Below, one piece after another: positions 17,683-27,846 of a stretch of 64,000 bases of DNA (position 1 is the first letter of the stretch; each line of letters starts with the position of its first letter). Where the stretch lies: positions 1,409,001-1,473,000 of the forward strand of contig NZ_MDGP01000001.1 in NCBI RefSeq assembly GCF_001747095.1, written 5' to 3'. This stretch comes from Roseivirga sp. 4D4. Lineage in GTDB: Bacteria > Bacteroidota > Bacteroidia > Cytophagales > Cyclobacteriaceae. The notes beneath the pieces are model-generated. The model had not been told where the DNA came from. It saw only the letters and a program-made list of their open reading frames with translations, and ran no database searches. The position numbers and the translations under genes are program-made.

Positions 17683-20040
17683 ATGTGGTCAAATTATATC
17701 CTCACTTCCTTAAGAACCATCAAAAAGAACAAGCTTTTTGTGGGCATCAACTTAATCTCCATTGCACTGGCCTTTTCGCTATGCACCATTGCATACTTTA
17801 ATGTTCAGTTCAATTCGGACTTCAATACGTTCTTTTCAAAAGCCCAAGACTTATACAAAGTCAACAGCAATCGACTTACGGCAGATGGCACGGTCATGCA
17901 AGGGACTACTCCGCTCCCACTCGCTCAATCGATAAATGATGATATAGCCAACGTTAAGGCCGTTCGATACCATCGGCAAAACAAAATGATCAAGTTGGAA
18001 GACCAATTCTTTCGGCAATCGATAGGTTTTGTAGACCCTGAATTCCTCGATTTCTTCGAAATACCAACTATTTCTGGATCAAATGCCCAGTTTTCAGGAC
18101 AACAAGACATGTTCATAAATCCTGATGTGGCGATTAAATACTTTGGCAAGGAAGACCCCATCGGCAAAGAACTCAAATTGGTCATGTCCAATGGTAGAAC
18201 ACTTGGTTTTACTGTGAAAGGCGTGGTGGTAGACCTTCCCAAGAACACGAGCTTCATGTATGACATCATTATTCCATTCGAAACCTACACGGACATTAAT
18301 GGATTCAAGGAAAATGATTGGTCACAATGGATTGATGGTACTTTCCTATATGGGAGCACCATAGATACTGATCAGGTTGTGAGTAGCCTTAAGCGCTACA
18401 TTGAGGCGCAAAATGAGTCGAATCAAGGGCAGGAACTTGCGAGTTATTCCGTCTCTTCCATTCTCGAATGGCCAGCTTTTGAAAACAGCATGGAGAAGTC
18501 GAACTTCATGGGACACCTCCACCCTGCATCTGTCTTAGGTACGCTGTCTTCGGCCATCGCGGTACTTCTTTTGGCTTCCTTTAACTTTATCAATACCAGT
18601 ATTGCTATTTCTCGCAAGCGTCTGAAAGAGATCGGTATGCGCAAAGTGCTTGGAGGAAGAAAACAAGACTTGAAAGTCCAGTTCTTGGTCGAAAGTCTGG
18701 TTCAAATGCTTATTGCAGTGCTGCTATCTGGACTCATTACCTATTTCCTGACTGACGCCTACAACTCCATGTTTGAATTTGAAATAGTCGAGTTCAGCCG
18801 AATTTCATTGGGGCCATTTCTAGCATTTATGCTAGGCGTCTGGTTGATCACTGGCTTGCTAGCCGGCATATATCCTGCTTTCTATATCAGTCGGTTTTCA
18901 CCACTTCAGGTATTGAAAAACAAGGTGAGATTCTCGAAACGCAATCTATTCACCAAATCGCTGTTGACATTTCAGCTGATGGTATGTGTCTACAATGTGT
19001 TTTCGCTCATTCTCTTTATTCAAAACACCCAGTATCAGGAAGGTTTGGACAGAGGCTATTCCGTAAAAACATCGATCAACGTACCGATTAATGACTTCAA
19101 TCAATTTCAGGTTTTAAAGTCCGAATTCGAAGGAATTAGTACTGTTAAAGATGTGACAGGCACCGTCCATCCCATTGGTTTTCAAAGTGAAAACATAAGG
19201 GTTGATTACCTTGGAGAGTCCCATGATGTGGCAAGTCTACAGGTAGGAAATGGTTACCTGGAGAACCTCGATATCAGACTTAGTCGAGGTGATTTCTTTG
19301 GTGAAAATGAGGAAGATAACTTTGTCATTGTCAATCAGATGTTTGCCGAAAAACTTGGCAATGATGTGCTTGGACAACAGATTACCAACGACAGGCAGCG
19401 ATTCACCATAATTGGTGTTGTGGATGATTTTAACCTAAGGACCATCATGCTTGATAATAAAATCAGGCCTTCGGTTATATTCTTTAGTCCCGAATCCAAC
19501 TATAAATATGCAAATGTGCTTCTCAGCACCAATGATCCTTTAGAGGCCAATCGGATCTTGGAGGATGGCTGGAATAAACTATTTCCTGAAGAACAGTATC
19601 TTGGTTTCCTTCAGGAAGATGTGTTGAAGCCGGTAAGACAGACCAATAACATCATGTTAAGCATCAATTCATTCGTTGCGGTAGTTACACTCATCATTTC
19701 AGCGCTTGGTCTCTACGCGATGGTTTTCTTGAACATTCAAAGTCGAATCAAGGAGTTTGGTGTCAGGAAAGTACTTGGGGCATCAGTCAAGCAAATTCTC
19801 TACTTGATCAATCGTGAGGTAATTGTAATGCTCAGTATTGCCAGTATTGGTGGCGTAACCTTGGGCTACTTTGTCATTAATATGATTCTAGACATTGTAT
19901 ACGCGTATCATACTGAAACATCACTTAACAATTTTGTGCTACCTATTCTAGTTGTCACAGCCATCGTTATTATGGCCATCGGTTATAGAACATGGCAGTC
20001 AGCTCGGGAAAATCCAGTAGAACATTTACGGTTTGAATAG
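17683..20040 (+). CDS. FtsX/MacB-type ABC transporter permease
   Basis: The 785-residue protein has the MacB_PCD-FtsX-MacB_PCD-FtsX plan. Membrane helices lie near residue 22, then 285-445 (four helices) and 660-775 (three helices), with two large periplasmic core domains between. The cytoplasmic motifs RLKEIGMRKVLGG and RIKEFGVRKVLGA are hallmarks of this family in Bacteroidota. It would work with a separate ATPase, which is not nearby. Such permeases transduce mechanical force to lipoproteins or peptides rather than passing solute through a pore. Confidence 0.9.
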   Translation: MWSNYILTSLRTIKKNKLFVGINLISIALAFSLCTIAYFNVQFNSDFNTFFSKAQDLYKVNSNRLTADGTVMQGTTPLPLAQSINDDIANVKAVRYHRQNKMIKLEDQFFRQSIGFVDPEFLDFFEIPTISGSNAQFSGQQDMFINPDVAIKYFGKEDPIGKELKLVMSNGRTLGFTVKGVVVDLPKNTSFMYDIIIPFETYTDINGFKENDWSQWIDGTFLYGSTIDTDQVVSSLKRYIEAQNESNQGQELASYSVSSILEWPAFENSMEKSNFMGHLHPASVLGTLSSAIAVLLLASFNFINTSIAISRKRLKEIGMRKVLGGRKQDLKVQFLVESLVQMLIAVLLSGLITYFLTDAYNSMFEFEIVEFSRISLGPFLAFMLGVWLITGLLAGIYPAFYISRFSPLQVLKNKVRFSKRNLFTKSLLTFQLMVCVYNVFSLILFIQNTQYQEGLDRGYSVKTSINVPINDFNQFQVLKSEFEGISTVKDVTGTVHPIGFQSENIRVDYLGESHDVASLQVGNGYLENLDIRLSRGDFFGENEEDNFVIVNQMFAEKLGNDVLGQQITNDRQRFTIIGVVDDFNLRTIMLDNKIRPSVIFFSPESNYKYANVLLSTNDPLEANRILEDGWNKLFPEEQYLGFLQEDVLKPVRQTNNIMLSINSFVAVVTLIISALGLYAMVFLNIQSRIKEFGVRKVLGASVKQILYLINREVIVMLSIASIGGVTLGYFVINMILDIVYAYHTETSLNNFVLPILVVTAIVIMAIGYRTWQSARENPVEHLRFE

Positions 20041-20069
20041 CCATCCGAAGTTTACATCTTTGGGCTGAG

Positions 20070-20309
20070 ATGGAAGCACAGGCAAATGGTAATATTCTCA
20101 AGGAACTCGTCATCATGAGAATGCCTTTTGGAAAATATAAAGGGAGAACGCTATGCGATCTCCCTATTTCTTACCTCGAATGGTTTGCCGGAAAGGGTTT
20201 TCCAAAGGGAAAACTAGGCATGTTGCTCTCTACCATCTATGAAATCAAGCTAAATGGCTTGGAGCAACTGTTAGAACCCATCAAAAGACAGATTCACCAG
20301 AGGCGATAA
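20070..20309 (+). CDS. DUF3820-family protein
   Basis: The 79-residue protein contains the DUF3820 core: MPFGKYKGRTLCDLPISYLEW followed by a helical C-terminus. The family is small, cytoplasmic and functionally uncharacterised. A second in-frame Met (at base 20118) precedes the core directly and could be the real start. The gene is 29 bp after the permease and 3 bp from the convergent DUF389 gene. Confidence 0.8.
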   Translation: MEAQANGNILKELVIMRMPFGKYKGRTLCDLPISYLEWFAGKGFPKGKLGMLLSTIYEIKLNGLEQLLEPIKRQIHQRR

Positions 20310-20312
20310 AAC

Positions 20313-21713
20313 CTAATTGATGATTCTTACCGAATCTACCTTGAGGCGCTGTTTTAACCAGCGTGAAACCTTCTGATAATCTGATTTAGGGTGGTCGTTG
20401 GTAAAATTAACCATGGCAAAACAGATGGTATCTATTTTATCATTACTCAAGTTTCTCACGTAGCCATCCATTAAACTGAATTCGTTTAAATCATCGTATT
20501 GAATTCTTAACTCCTCAGAAATATCATTGACAGGATACTGTCGAGACTGCATCTGTCTGATTTGATTTTCAAGTAGTTCGATTTGTGCTGTCTTACTATT
20601 TAAGACCTCCTCGTTCTTTTTATACAAGTCCTCTATAAGGCCTGATTTCAGCGATAGACTCATCTTTTCCATCTCCTCACGACTGGCCAAGTTTTCTTCT
20701 TGATAAGCCTGCCTAACCGTCAATTGGCATTTTTCCAAACCATAGTCAGCCAAATCAACATTCAGCTTTTCGATTATATCATCACCCAATTTTTTACCAA
20801 AAAGCGTTACTTCCATTCTTCCACCATTCTTATCAAAGACACTTTCTGACTTGATCACCTGAGTTTCAGGGAAATCAAATTCCTGAATGATGAATGTCCT
20901 GGCTTTTTGCTCAAAGATCGACTTGCGTACAAGGTTATAAGCAAGATACACACTGGGGATAATCGTGATCACCACAAAAGCAGTAACCAACTGGCGAACT
21001 CTTTTCTCAATGACTGGGCTATCGAACTTTTTCTTTCTGTATTTAAGAGCTCTTACTACCAAAAATGTACTTACACTGATGAACACACAGTTGATGAAAA
21101 ACAAGAACAAGGCACCGAAGAAAAAGGCCCAATTGGCATGTGCCAAGGCGTAGCCTGCGGTACATAAAGGAGGCATCAAAGCCGTAGCAATGGCAACACC
21201 TGGAATCGCATTTGACTTCTCCTTTCGTGAACCTGCAATAATTCCCGCCATACCGCCACAAAAGGCAATCAATACATCCCACAGAGATGGTTGTGTACGA
21301 GAAAGCAGTTCAGACTGAGCTTCAGCCAAAGGTGTAATCAAGAAGTAAACCGTTGAGGTCAAAATACTAATGACCATAGCGATCAGGAGGTTTCGTGCAC
21401 CCTTTCTAATCAAAGGCATATCATAAACGCCCGCTCCCAGACCGATACCAATGATCGGTCCCATTAAAGGAGAGATAAGCATGGCACCGATAATGATTGC
21501 CGGTGAGTTTACATTAAGACCAATCGAAGCGATTAAGATGGCAAACATCAAAATCCAAAGGTTTGCCCCCTTAAACTCTGCCCCTTTTTCAATATCGGCT
21601 TTGGTGACGCTTTCTCGTTCCTGATCAAGTTTCAAATTGAAGCGATCCTTTAAGAAAGCTCTGACACTACCCAACACCCGAGTTGAGTGTATGTCATTTG
21701 TTGTTTTTTCCAT
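20313..21713 (-). CDS. DUF389-family membrane protein
   Basis: The 466-residue protein has six to seven membrane helices between residues 50 and 275 with conserved small-residue motifs (INSPAIIIGAMLISPLMGPI, GVAIATALMPPLCTAGYAL). A soluble C-terminus with a coiled coil follows (about residues 345-400). The family is widespread but uncharacterised; the repeated PLMGP and PPLC helix breaks suggest a channel or transporter. A short cytoplasmic segment precedes the first helix. Confidence 0.85.
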   Translation of the reverse strand: MEKTTNDIHSTRVLGSVRAFLKDRFNLKLDQERESVTKADIEKGAEFKGANLWILMFAILIASIGLNVNSPAIIIGAMLISPLMGPIIGIGLGAGVYDMPLIRKGARNLLIAMVISILTSTVYFLITPLAEAQSELLSRTQPSLWDVLIAFCGGMAGIIAGSRKEKSNAIPGVAIATALMPPLCTAGYALAHANWAFFFGALFLFFINCVFISVSTFLVVRALKYRKKKFDSPVIEKRVRQLVTAFVVITIIPSVYLAYNLVRKSIFEQKARTFIIQEFDFPETQVIKSESVFDKNGGRMEVTLFGKKLGDDIIEKLNVDLADYGLEKCQLTVRQAYQEENLASREEMEKMSLSLKSGLIEDLYKKNEEVLNSKTAQIELLENQIRQMQSRQYPVNDISEELRIQYDDLNEFSLMDGYVRNLSNDKIDTICFAMVNFTNDHPKSDYQKVSRWLKQRLKVDSVRIIN

Positions 21714-21814
21714 TCTTATTAAAAAAAGTGCGCGAATGTATCACTAAATTCTATTCGCGCAATACTTGGCAGGCAAAAATATTTTTACCGCAACCTACTG
21801 ATTTCTAGAGAATA

Positions 21815-21839
21815 AATAAAAAAGGCTCTTAAAGAGCCT
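21815..21839 (-). terminator. intrinsic terminator overlapping a stop codon
   Basis: On the leftward strand AGGCTC-(5 nt)-GAGCCT forms a stem immediately followed by six T residues. The stop codon TAA of the serine hydrolase gene (21829-21831) sits in the loop, so termination and translation end coincide. Confidence 0.8.
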
Positions 21840-22980
21840 CTTGAACTAATCTTACAAATTCTCCAATCTTATTCGGTTCTAACCAACGCGTGACAATCAC
21901 CATATCATTGGTTTTATCTACCACAATGAAGTTCCCGCCAAAGCCGGCAGCATAATAGATTGATTCATCATCTACACCTCTCCATTTTCTAGGGCCGCGG
22001 TTGAGCCACCACATATAGCCATAACTTGCATTGGCTTCGGAGGAAACCTGCACAGCATTCACCCAGTCCCTTGATATAAGTTGCTTGCCATTCCAATTGC
22101 CTTCATTCAGAAAGAGAAGTCCAAATCTGGCATGATCAGCCGCACTAATAAAAATACCCGCCCCAGAGTGCCCACCTCCTGTCACAGATTTCATTTGTTG
22201 GCCATCAATTGTTACCCAAGCATCATTATAACCAAACCAACGCCAGGTAGTAGAGGCACCGATTGGATCCATGATATGTTCTTTCAATACTTGTGGCATG
22301 GGTTTTCTCCAAACATGTAATAGAGAGTAAGCCAATACGTTCACACGTACGTCATTATACTCCATTACAGTACCTGGCTCAACAGGTGCCTTGAATTTCC
22401 AATCATCAATATCTCCTTGTCTTGGAGGTCTATCGGCCCAGTCTTTTATGCCAAAAAGCTCCCCAGACCAAGCCGAAGATTGATTTAGCAAAGTATGCCA
22501 ATCAATTTTTGAATTATGCCTCCCACCAAAGGTCCCATCCCACACATAGTCTCCTACTTTGTCCTTGACATCACCAATAAGGCCTCTGTCAACGGCCAAA
22601 CCAGCAACGGTGGACAGATAACTCTTTGTGACACTAAATGTCATGTCTACTCGATCGACATCTCCCCATTGAGCCACGACATAGCCATTCTTGATAATCA
22701 TACCTGCAGGGCCGCCTCTTTTCTTAGTTGGACCCAATATTTGATGGAAAGGCTCTGCGCGAAATCCCTGAGCGATCGCAATACGAAGGTCTTTTGAGCC
22801 GCTGTACTCATTCTCCTCCGCAAATTTGACAGCTTCATCAAGCTTGCTTTGAATCAAACCAACGGATCGAGCAGCTTTGGTTTCCCACTCTCCTCTTTTA
22901 GGAAAGTAGTCTTGAGCAAAAGTGGTCTGGACAATACAAGCTATGACCAGCAATGTGAGTTTGATTTTGGAGGATTTCAT
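21829..22980 (-). CDS. serine hydrolase of the beta-lactamase family, exported
   Basis: The 383-residue protein has a signal peptide (residues 1-22) and a class C-like active site: SVTK (nucleophile Ser and Lys, near residue 117), YND as the second motif and AGFGG in the position of KTG. This pattern fits periplasmic esterases or amidases in Bacteroidota rather than true beta-lactamases. It is a paralogue of the gene at 4921-6033 in family but not close in sequence. A strong terminator overlaps its stop codon. Confidence 0.85.
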   Translation of the reverse strand: MKSSKIKLTLLVIACIVQTTFAQDYFPKRGEWETKAARSVGLIQSKLDEAVKFAEENEYSGSKDLRIAIAQGFRAEPFHQILGPTKKRGGPAGMIIKNGYVVAQWGDVDRVDMTFSVTKSYLSTVAGLAVDRGLIGDVKDKVGDYVWDGTFGGRHNSKIDWHTLLNQSSAWSGELFGIKDWADRPPRQGDIDDWKFKAPVEPGTVMEYNDVRVNVLAYSLLHVWRKPMPQVLKEHIMDPIGASTTWRWFGYNDAWVTIDGQQMKSVTGGGHSGAGIFISAADHARFGLLFLNEGNWNGKQLISRDWVNAVQVSSEANASYGYMWWLNRGPRKWRGVDDESIYYAAGFGGNFIVVDKTNDMVIVTRWLEPNKIGEFVRLVQEAL

Positions 22981-23054
22981 ACAACAGATTTTGGAACGAG
23001 ATAGGGAGTAATCTCAAATTATTCAAGCAAGGTTTGATGAGTGGACTAAAACAT

Positions 23055-23080
23055 GAAAGGAGGCCATGACACCTCCTTTC
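23055..23080. repeat. intergenic hairpin
   Basis: GAAAGGAGG and CCTCCTTTC form a perfect 9-bp stem around an 8-base loop in the gap between the serine hydrolase and the TonB receptor. No T-run follows on either strand, so a role as mRNA structure or second terminator is only possible. Confidence 0.4.
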
Positions 23081-23197
23081 AACCTAATCAAAAACATGAT
23101 GTTAAATCATGTCTTAGAATGCTTTTATCCCTATTGGGTGGTACAAAGGTAACATACCATCGGTCTATGTAAAGCAAACCAAACAATATTTTAACTA

Positions 23198-23227
23198 ACA
23201 AAGGGGAATCTCATGACTCCCCCTTGT
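23198..23227 (-). terminator. terminator of the TonB-dependent receptor gene
   Basis: Thirteen-base arms (ACAAAGGGGAATC and GACTCCCCCTTGT, two G-T pairs) with a 4-base loop start 29 bp past the stop codon of the receptor gene on the leftward strand. The downstream T content is modest. Confidence 0.6.
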
Positions 23228-23256
23228 GAATGAATACTTCATCAAAACCGTGTAAA

Positions 23257-26200
23257 CTAGAAGATATAGCGCAGTCCAACTTGCATTTGCCATCTGGACA
23301 ATAGACTGAAATCATCTACAAAAGAGGTCGGCTCTGTATTCGTGTATGTGTAGGTAGGTTCAAATGTTGCAGGGTTAACCGAAATAGAAAGTGGTTGAAT
23401 GTTTCGAGGATTCTGTCTTACCCCCCAATCTGAGCTGATCAAATTGCCCACATTCAGGATATCCAGAGAGAACTGCACCTTATTTCCATTCGCCAATGTC
23501 AAGTCTTGGAGTATTCTCATATCCCATCTACCATACCAAGGGCTTAAAGCTGCGTTACGCTCAGCATATTGCCCTCTTCTGCCGTTTAGGTAAGGATCCT
23601 GATTGATTAAATCGTTGAACCTCGATCTTTGGATATCCTGGAGAACTGCAGACCCTACAAATGTGTAATTAGAAAGTTCTGCGGCAGTTGGTACATAAAT
23701 CAAATCATTGATCGCTGACCCGTCTCCGTTAGCATCACCAGCGTAGGTGTAGCTAAAACGACCTCCTTCGGCATACTCGGCAAATAATGAAATTGTTGTT
23801 TTCCACTTACCTCCATACTCAAAGGCTTTATTCGCGGTAGCGATAAACCTATGTCTGTTACCATACAATGAAGGTTGAAGCACTGCTTCATTTACATTGT
23901 TTACAGCGGCATTTCTTTCGAAAGCATCACCTGATATCTCTGCTTCGATGGAACTAATGTCCTTTGCATCCAAATAGTTATAACCGAAGGTTGCATAGAT
24001 TCCATTGGAAAACTGCTTCTTTACTTCAACGGTTACATTAATGCTGCGTCCCAGGTCTTCACTAGTAAATACATAAGCATTTTGACCTGGGTTACCAAAA
24101 GGGTCTATTGATCTATCTCCAGGCAAATAATAAGCTCTATTGTCCACTCCTGACAAGAAGCCTGTTGGCGTTCTCAACCCGAAGTTTCTCACCATCATGG
24201 CGTTGATGTCCTTAGTATAAATTACGTCTGTTGACACAAACCATCCATCACCGAAAGTCCTGTCATAGCCAATATTGGTTCTCCAAACCTGCGGGAACTG
24301 GAAGTCAGGATCTGTAATGGTATAGAAGAAGAAATCTGGGTTTGCTACCTGATTACCTAACCAAACAAATGGGAAACGCCCTGTGAATAAACCTGACCCT
24401 CCTCTTAGTTGGAAGGTTTGGTCGCCATTAACGTCCCAGTTGAAGCCGATTCTTGGAGACCAGAGAATGTCGTTCGTAGGAAGCACTGTATGATCAAACA
24501 TCACCTCCTCATTATTCTCATCATAGTAGATAACACTCGGGGCATAGTTACCATCAAAAATACCGTTTGCCGGATCTAACAAGCCACCCTTACGCGCGAT
24601 ATTTTCAAGAATTTTATCCTCAGTATCGAAGAACAAGGGTTTGTCTGCTCTCAACCCATAAGTCAGCGTGAACCGATCGTTAACGGCCCATTTATCCTGA
24701 ACATAAAAGGATAGCTGACCTACATTCGTTTCAGCCAATGCCCAACTGTTACTCGCATTATTATCTGCAAAGGTGGTACGCGCATGATCGACAACAGCAT
24801 CCATGCTACCAGCATTCACAAAGTTCAAAAAGTCAGAAACACTGGCAAAGCCTTGTCCAAATGTTCCTCCAGGGTAATTCACCCCAAATGGTTCATACAC
24901 TCCCAGGTTAAAGGAGTTATCGAATTGAAACTTCTCGAATGAAGTCCCTATAGTGATCGTGTGATCGCCTTTATAAATCTCGAAGTTATCGGTGACTTGA
25001 AATACGTTTTGGTCAAGCCTATTATTGATAGAAAAAGGCTCATGCCCTGCTATAATATAGCGCGAGCCTCCCTGAAGGATATTAAGCACTGGAAAAGGAT
25101 CACTAAATGGATCTCTGCTATCTTCAAATGTAGTATAACCCACTTGCAGTTTATTAGAGAACTGACTGCTAAAAAGAGATCTCAGCTCCAAAATTCCCGA
25201 ATGTATTTTGTTATTGATTCTATATCCTGAGTTGAAGAACTGCAGTGTATTGGCATCAGGCCCTCTTTGTCCCAAAGCCGAAGGGTGTGCGTTTTGCTCT
25301 CTAAAGGCATCCAAAAAGTTATAAGTAGCCGTCAAAGAATGTTTGTCGTTAATATTCCAATCAAGTTTTAGTATACCCTTTTGGTTGTCTGTGTTATGTG
25401 TATAACCTTCGTAAACACCCGTCTCATAACCAAATCGCGATCTTAATATATCACTCACTGCATCTAAATCTGAGGCCAAGACTCGAGAAACATTGTCACC
25501 TGTACCACCAGAACCCGTTGCTCTGAAGTTAGAACCTAAGTCCTCTCTTCTTTCTAATTCAAAATTGGCAAAGAAGAACAGCTTGTCTTTGATGATTGGT
25601 CCTCCTAGGCTGAAACCAGCCTGAAACTGATTAAGGTCTGGAACGAATATCTCTTCGCCTCTCACCTTGCTTCCTGTCATTCCTTGATTACGGAAAAATG
25701 AGAAAGCGGTACCCTTAAATTCATTGGTACCACTCTTGGTCACAGCATTCACAGCGGCTCCCGTAAAACCGGCCTGCGTTACATCGTATGGAGCAATTGA
25801 TACTTGAATCTGATCAATCGCGTCAAGTGATATGGGCTGGGCATTGGATTGTCCACCGGGAGTAGCTGCATCTAAACCAAAGGGGTTATTAAAAATGGAT
25901 CCGTCTAGCGAGAAATTGTTGAATTGGTCATTTCGTCCTCCAAAGGAATTACCGTCTGAAGCCGGGTTCAAGCGATAAATATCAGATGCCGATCGCGTAA
26001 TGGTAGGTATTATCTTGAGCCTCTCATTATCGATAACCGTGGCTGCACCCGTTCTATCTGTGTTGATTTCGGTCGAGCCTGCCGTAACCACAACATCTTC
26101 GAGTGCCGTTGCACTCTCCTTCATTTCAAAGTTTATGGTTTGGTTCTTACCAAGTGTTAGAAAGAACCCCTGCTTAATTTGGGTTTCAAAGCCAATGAAA

Positions 26201-26454
26201 GAGGCCTCTACTCGGTACGGGCCTCCAATCCTTAGGTTGGCAATATTATAGCGTCCGTTAGATCGTGTAATAACACCATATCTAGTACCCGTTGGTTCGT
26301 GAATGGCTAATATAGTAGCTCCTTCGAGTAGTTCGCCATTGGCGTCAGAAACCGTTCCACTCATCGAGGATGTGGTAACCTGCGCGTTAGCAAACCCAAG
26401 ACCAAGGGTGAGGAACAGAATAAGACTGAGGAAATATCGGAGAGGCTGTTTCAT
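23257..26454 (-). CDS. Oar-like TonB-dependent outer-membrane receptor
   Basis: The 1065-residue protein has a signal peptide (about residues 1-24) and a carboxypeptidase-regulatory-like domain (about 28-110). A plug follows (about 120-250, with ATVIDNERLKIIPTITRSASD), then a long barrel ending in LRYIF. The size and the plug with a regulatory-like extension match Oar-type receptors, which import or sense oligopeptides and proteins in Bacteroidota and Myxococcota. There is no SusD-like partner beside it, so it is not a polysaccharide-utilisation pair. The ligand is unknown. Confidence 0.9.
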   Translation of the reverse strand: MKQPLRYFLSLILFLTLGLGFANAQVTTSSMSGTVSDANGELLEGATILAIHEPTGTRYGVITRSNGRYNIANLRIGGPYRVEASFIGFETQIKQGFFLTLGKNQTINFEMKESATALEDVVVTAGSTEINTDRTGAATVIDNERLKIIPTITRSASDIYRLNPASDGNSFGGRNDQFNNFSLDGSIFNNPFGLDAATPGGQSNAQPISLDAIDQIQVSIAPYDVTQAGFTGAAVNAVTKSGTNEFKGTAFSFFRNQGMTGSKVRGEEIFVPDLNQFQAGFSLGGPIIKDKLFFFANFELERREDLGSNFRATGSGGTGDNVSRVLASDLDAVSDILRSRFGYETGVYEGYTHNTDNQKGILKLDWNINDKHSLTATYNFLDAFREQNAHPSALGQRGPDANTLQFFNSGYRINNKIHSGILELRSLFSSQFSNKLQVGYTTFEDSRDPFSDPFPVLNILQGGSRYIIAGHEPFSINNRLDQNVFQVTDNFEIYKGDHTITIGTSFEKFQFDNSFNLGVYEPFGVNYPGGTFGQGFASVSDFLNFVNAGSMDAVVDHARTTFADNNASNSWALAETNVGQLSFYVQDKWAVNDRFTLTYGLRADKPLFFDTEDKILENIARKGGLLDPANGIFDGNYAPSVIYYDENNEEVMFDHTVLPTNDILWSPRIGFNWDVNGDQTFQLRGGSGLFTGRFPFVWLGNQVANPDFFFYTITDPDFQFPQVWRTNIGYDRTFGDGWFVSTDVIYTKDINAMMVRNFGLRTPTGFLSGVDNRAYYLPGDRSIDPFGNPGQNAYVFTSEDLGRSINVTVEVKKQFSNGIYATFGYNYLDAKDISSIEAEISGDAFERNAAVNNVNEAVLQPSLYGNRHRFIATANKAFEYGGKWKTTISLFAEYAEGGRFSYTYAGDANGDGSAINDLIYVPTAAELSNYTFVGSAVLQDIQRSRFNDLINQDPYLNGRRGQYAERNAALSPWYGRWDMRILQDLTLANGNKVQFSLDILNVGNLISSDWGVRQNPRNIQPLSISVNPATFEPTYTYTNTEPTSFVDDFSLLSRWQMQVGLRYIF

Positions 26455-26626
26455 TTGATGTGAGTTTTGATTGATCTACTTTACAACACGAAAGTAGGTG
26501 TCACAACCTTACCTTAACAGGAATTTTATGCGAAAATGAGCAATCGGATGCCAAATGGCTTAATCGCAAGTTCACATAAGTCAAAATCTATTGGGCAATC
26601 CTTCTGAGCACTTATCTTTACCCAGC

Positions 26627-27145
26627 ATGAAGGTTATCACCACTCTTGAAAAATTCGATCAAGGCATATGGGGTTACCACTTCCCGATAAGCCAAGAAGT
26701 GACCGAGCAAATGTCGAGTGAGAATCACAAGCGTGTTATCTGTCAAGTAAATGGAGTTGTCACTATGCATAGTGCCCTTGTACCGCTTAATGATGCTAGC
26801 TACATCATGGTTAACAAGTCAAACCGAAAAAAGCTGGGGATTAATCTAGGCGAAAGTGTTGAGCTAATATTGGAGAAAGACACCTCAGAGTATGGTCTGC
26901 CCATGCCCGAAAGTCTTATGGTCTTGCTCGATCAGGATGAAGTGGGAAGCAAGTACTTTCATGAATTGACACCCGGCAAACAACGGAGTCTTATCTATCT
27001 GGTGAGTAAAGTGAAAAGTATAGACAAGCAAATCAATAAAGGCTTGGCCATATTGGAACATTTACGGGATGTTCAGGGAAGATTAGACGGCAAGCTGCTC
27101 AATGAAAAGATTAAACATTACAATCAGAACAGAAATCACATTTAA
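26627..27145 (+). CDS. DUF1905/YdeI-like protein
   Basis: The 172-residue protein has a DUF1905-type beta-barrel (about residues 1-90, with MHSALVPLNDASYIMVNKSNRKKL). A YdeI/OmpD-associated helical tail follows (about 95-170, with FHELTPGKQRSLIYLVSKVKS). Family members are reported to help bacteria tolerate bacteriocins or membrane stress, but no activity is established. I chose the ATG at 26627 over an upstream in-frame TTG because the family begins there. Confidence 0.8.
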   Translation: MKVITTLEKFDQGIWGYHFPISQEVTEQMSSENHKRVICQVNGVVTMHSALVPLNDASYIMVNKSNRKKLGINLGESVELILEKDTSEYGLPMPESLMVLLDQDEVGSKYFHELTPGKQRSLIYLVSKVKSIDKQINKGLAILEHLRDVQGRLDGKLLNEKIKHYNQNRNHI

Positions 27146-27289
27146 CTATTATTCTGCACTAATACTCATAAACCACCTTTTATTTTACAAACACTGATTT
27201 AATCAGAAAATTATTTTGTCAATAGCAAAATAATCCGTAATTTCTATACCCTTTCCCAGTAATTTTTCAGTAGATAAACAAAAGGCATC

Positions 27290-27748
27290 ATGAATTTCAC
27301 AGGCGTAAAAACACCCGAACCACCGAAGACAGTTAATCAGTACCGACCTGTCACAGATTACATGACTAAAGAAGTGATCACTTTCCATAAGGATCAGAGC
27401 ATTGCCGAAGCAATGGACACCTTCCTTGATCTTAGAATTTCAGGAGCACCTGTTGTCGATGACAACGGGCGCCTTGCAGGAATTCTCTCAGAGGTTGACT
27501 GCCTAAAGATTATGGTAGACGAAGCTTATCACAATTTACCTCATGGCAGAATTAATGTGGAAAATTATATGAGCGAAGAAGTTGCAACAGTATCCATGGA
27601 CGCTGATGTTCTAGATATTGCCTCAAAATTCCTTAGAACTCACTTTAGAAGGTTCCCAGTAGTAGACCATAATGGCAAACTCATTGGTCAGGTAAGTCGA
27701 AGAGATATCTTAAAGGCTACCAGAGACTTAAAAACCTCAACCTGGTAG
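27290..27748 (+). CDS. CBS-domain pair protein
   Basis: The 152-residue protein is made of two CBS domains: residues 25-85 (VTDYMTKEVITFHKDQSIAEAM ending AGILSEVDC) and 95-150 (VENYMSEEVATVSMDADVLDIA ending IGQVSRRDILKAT). Tandem CBS domains bind adenosyl nucleotides and act as energy sensors. With no fused enzyme domain, this one must act on a separate partner. A clear terminator follows it. Confidence 0.9.
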   Translation: MNFTGVKTPEPPKTVNQYRPVTDYMTKEVITFHKDQSIAEAMDTFLDLRISGAPVVDDNGRLAGILSEVDCLKIMVDEAYHNLPHGRINVENYMSEEVATVSMDADVLDIASKFLRTHFRRFPVVDHNGKLIGQVSRRDILKATRDLKTSTW

Positions 27749-27776
27749 TCCCCTTTCACGTAAGCATACTCAAATC

Positions 27777-27805
27777 AGCAGAAACTTTGTGATTTCTGCT
27801 TTTTT
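27777..27805 (+). terminator. intrinsic terminator after the CBS gene
   Basis: AGCAGAAA and TTTCTGCT form an 8-bp stem with an 8-base loop and are followed by TTTTT. It isolates the CBS gene from the PadR operon. Confidence 0.8.
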
Positions 27806-27810
27806 CGATT

Positions 27811-27827
27811 TATTTGTTATACAAATA
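27811..27827. promoter_or_regulatory. candidate PadR operator
   Basis: TATTTGT-TAT-ACAAATA is a perfect 7-bp inverted repeat with a 3-base spacer, ending 19 bp before the PadR start codon. PadR-family repressors often bind such AT-rich dyads at their own promoter, so autoregulation of the operon is the simplest reading. Confidence 0.5.
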
Positions 27828-27846
27828 TTTATTAAATAAAAAGACA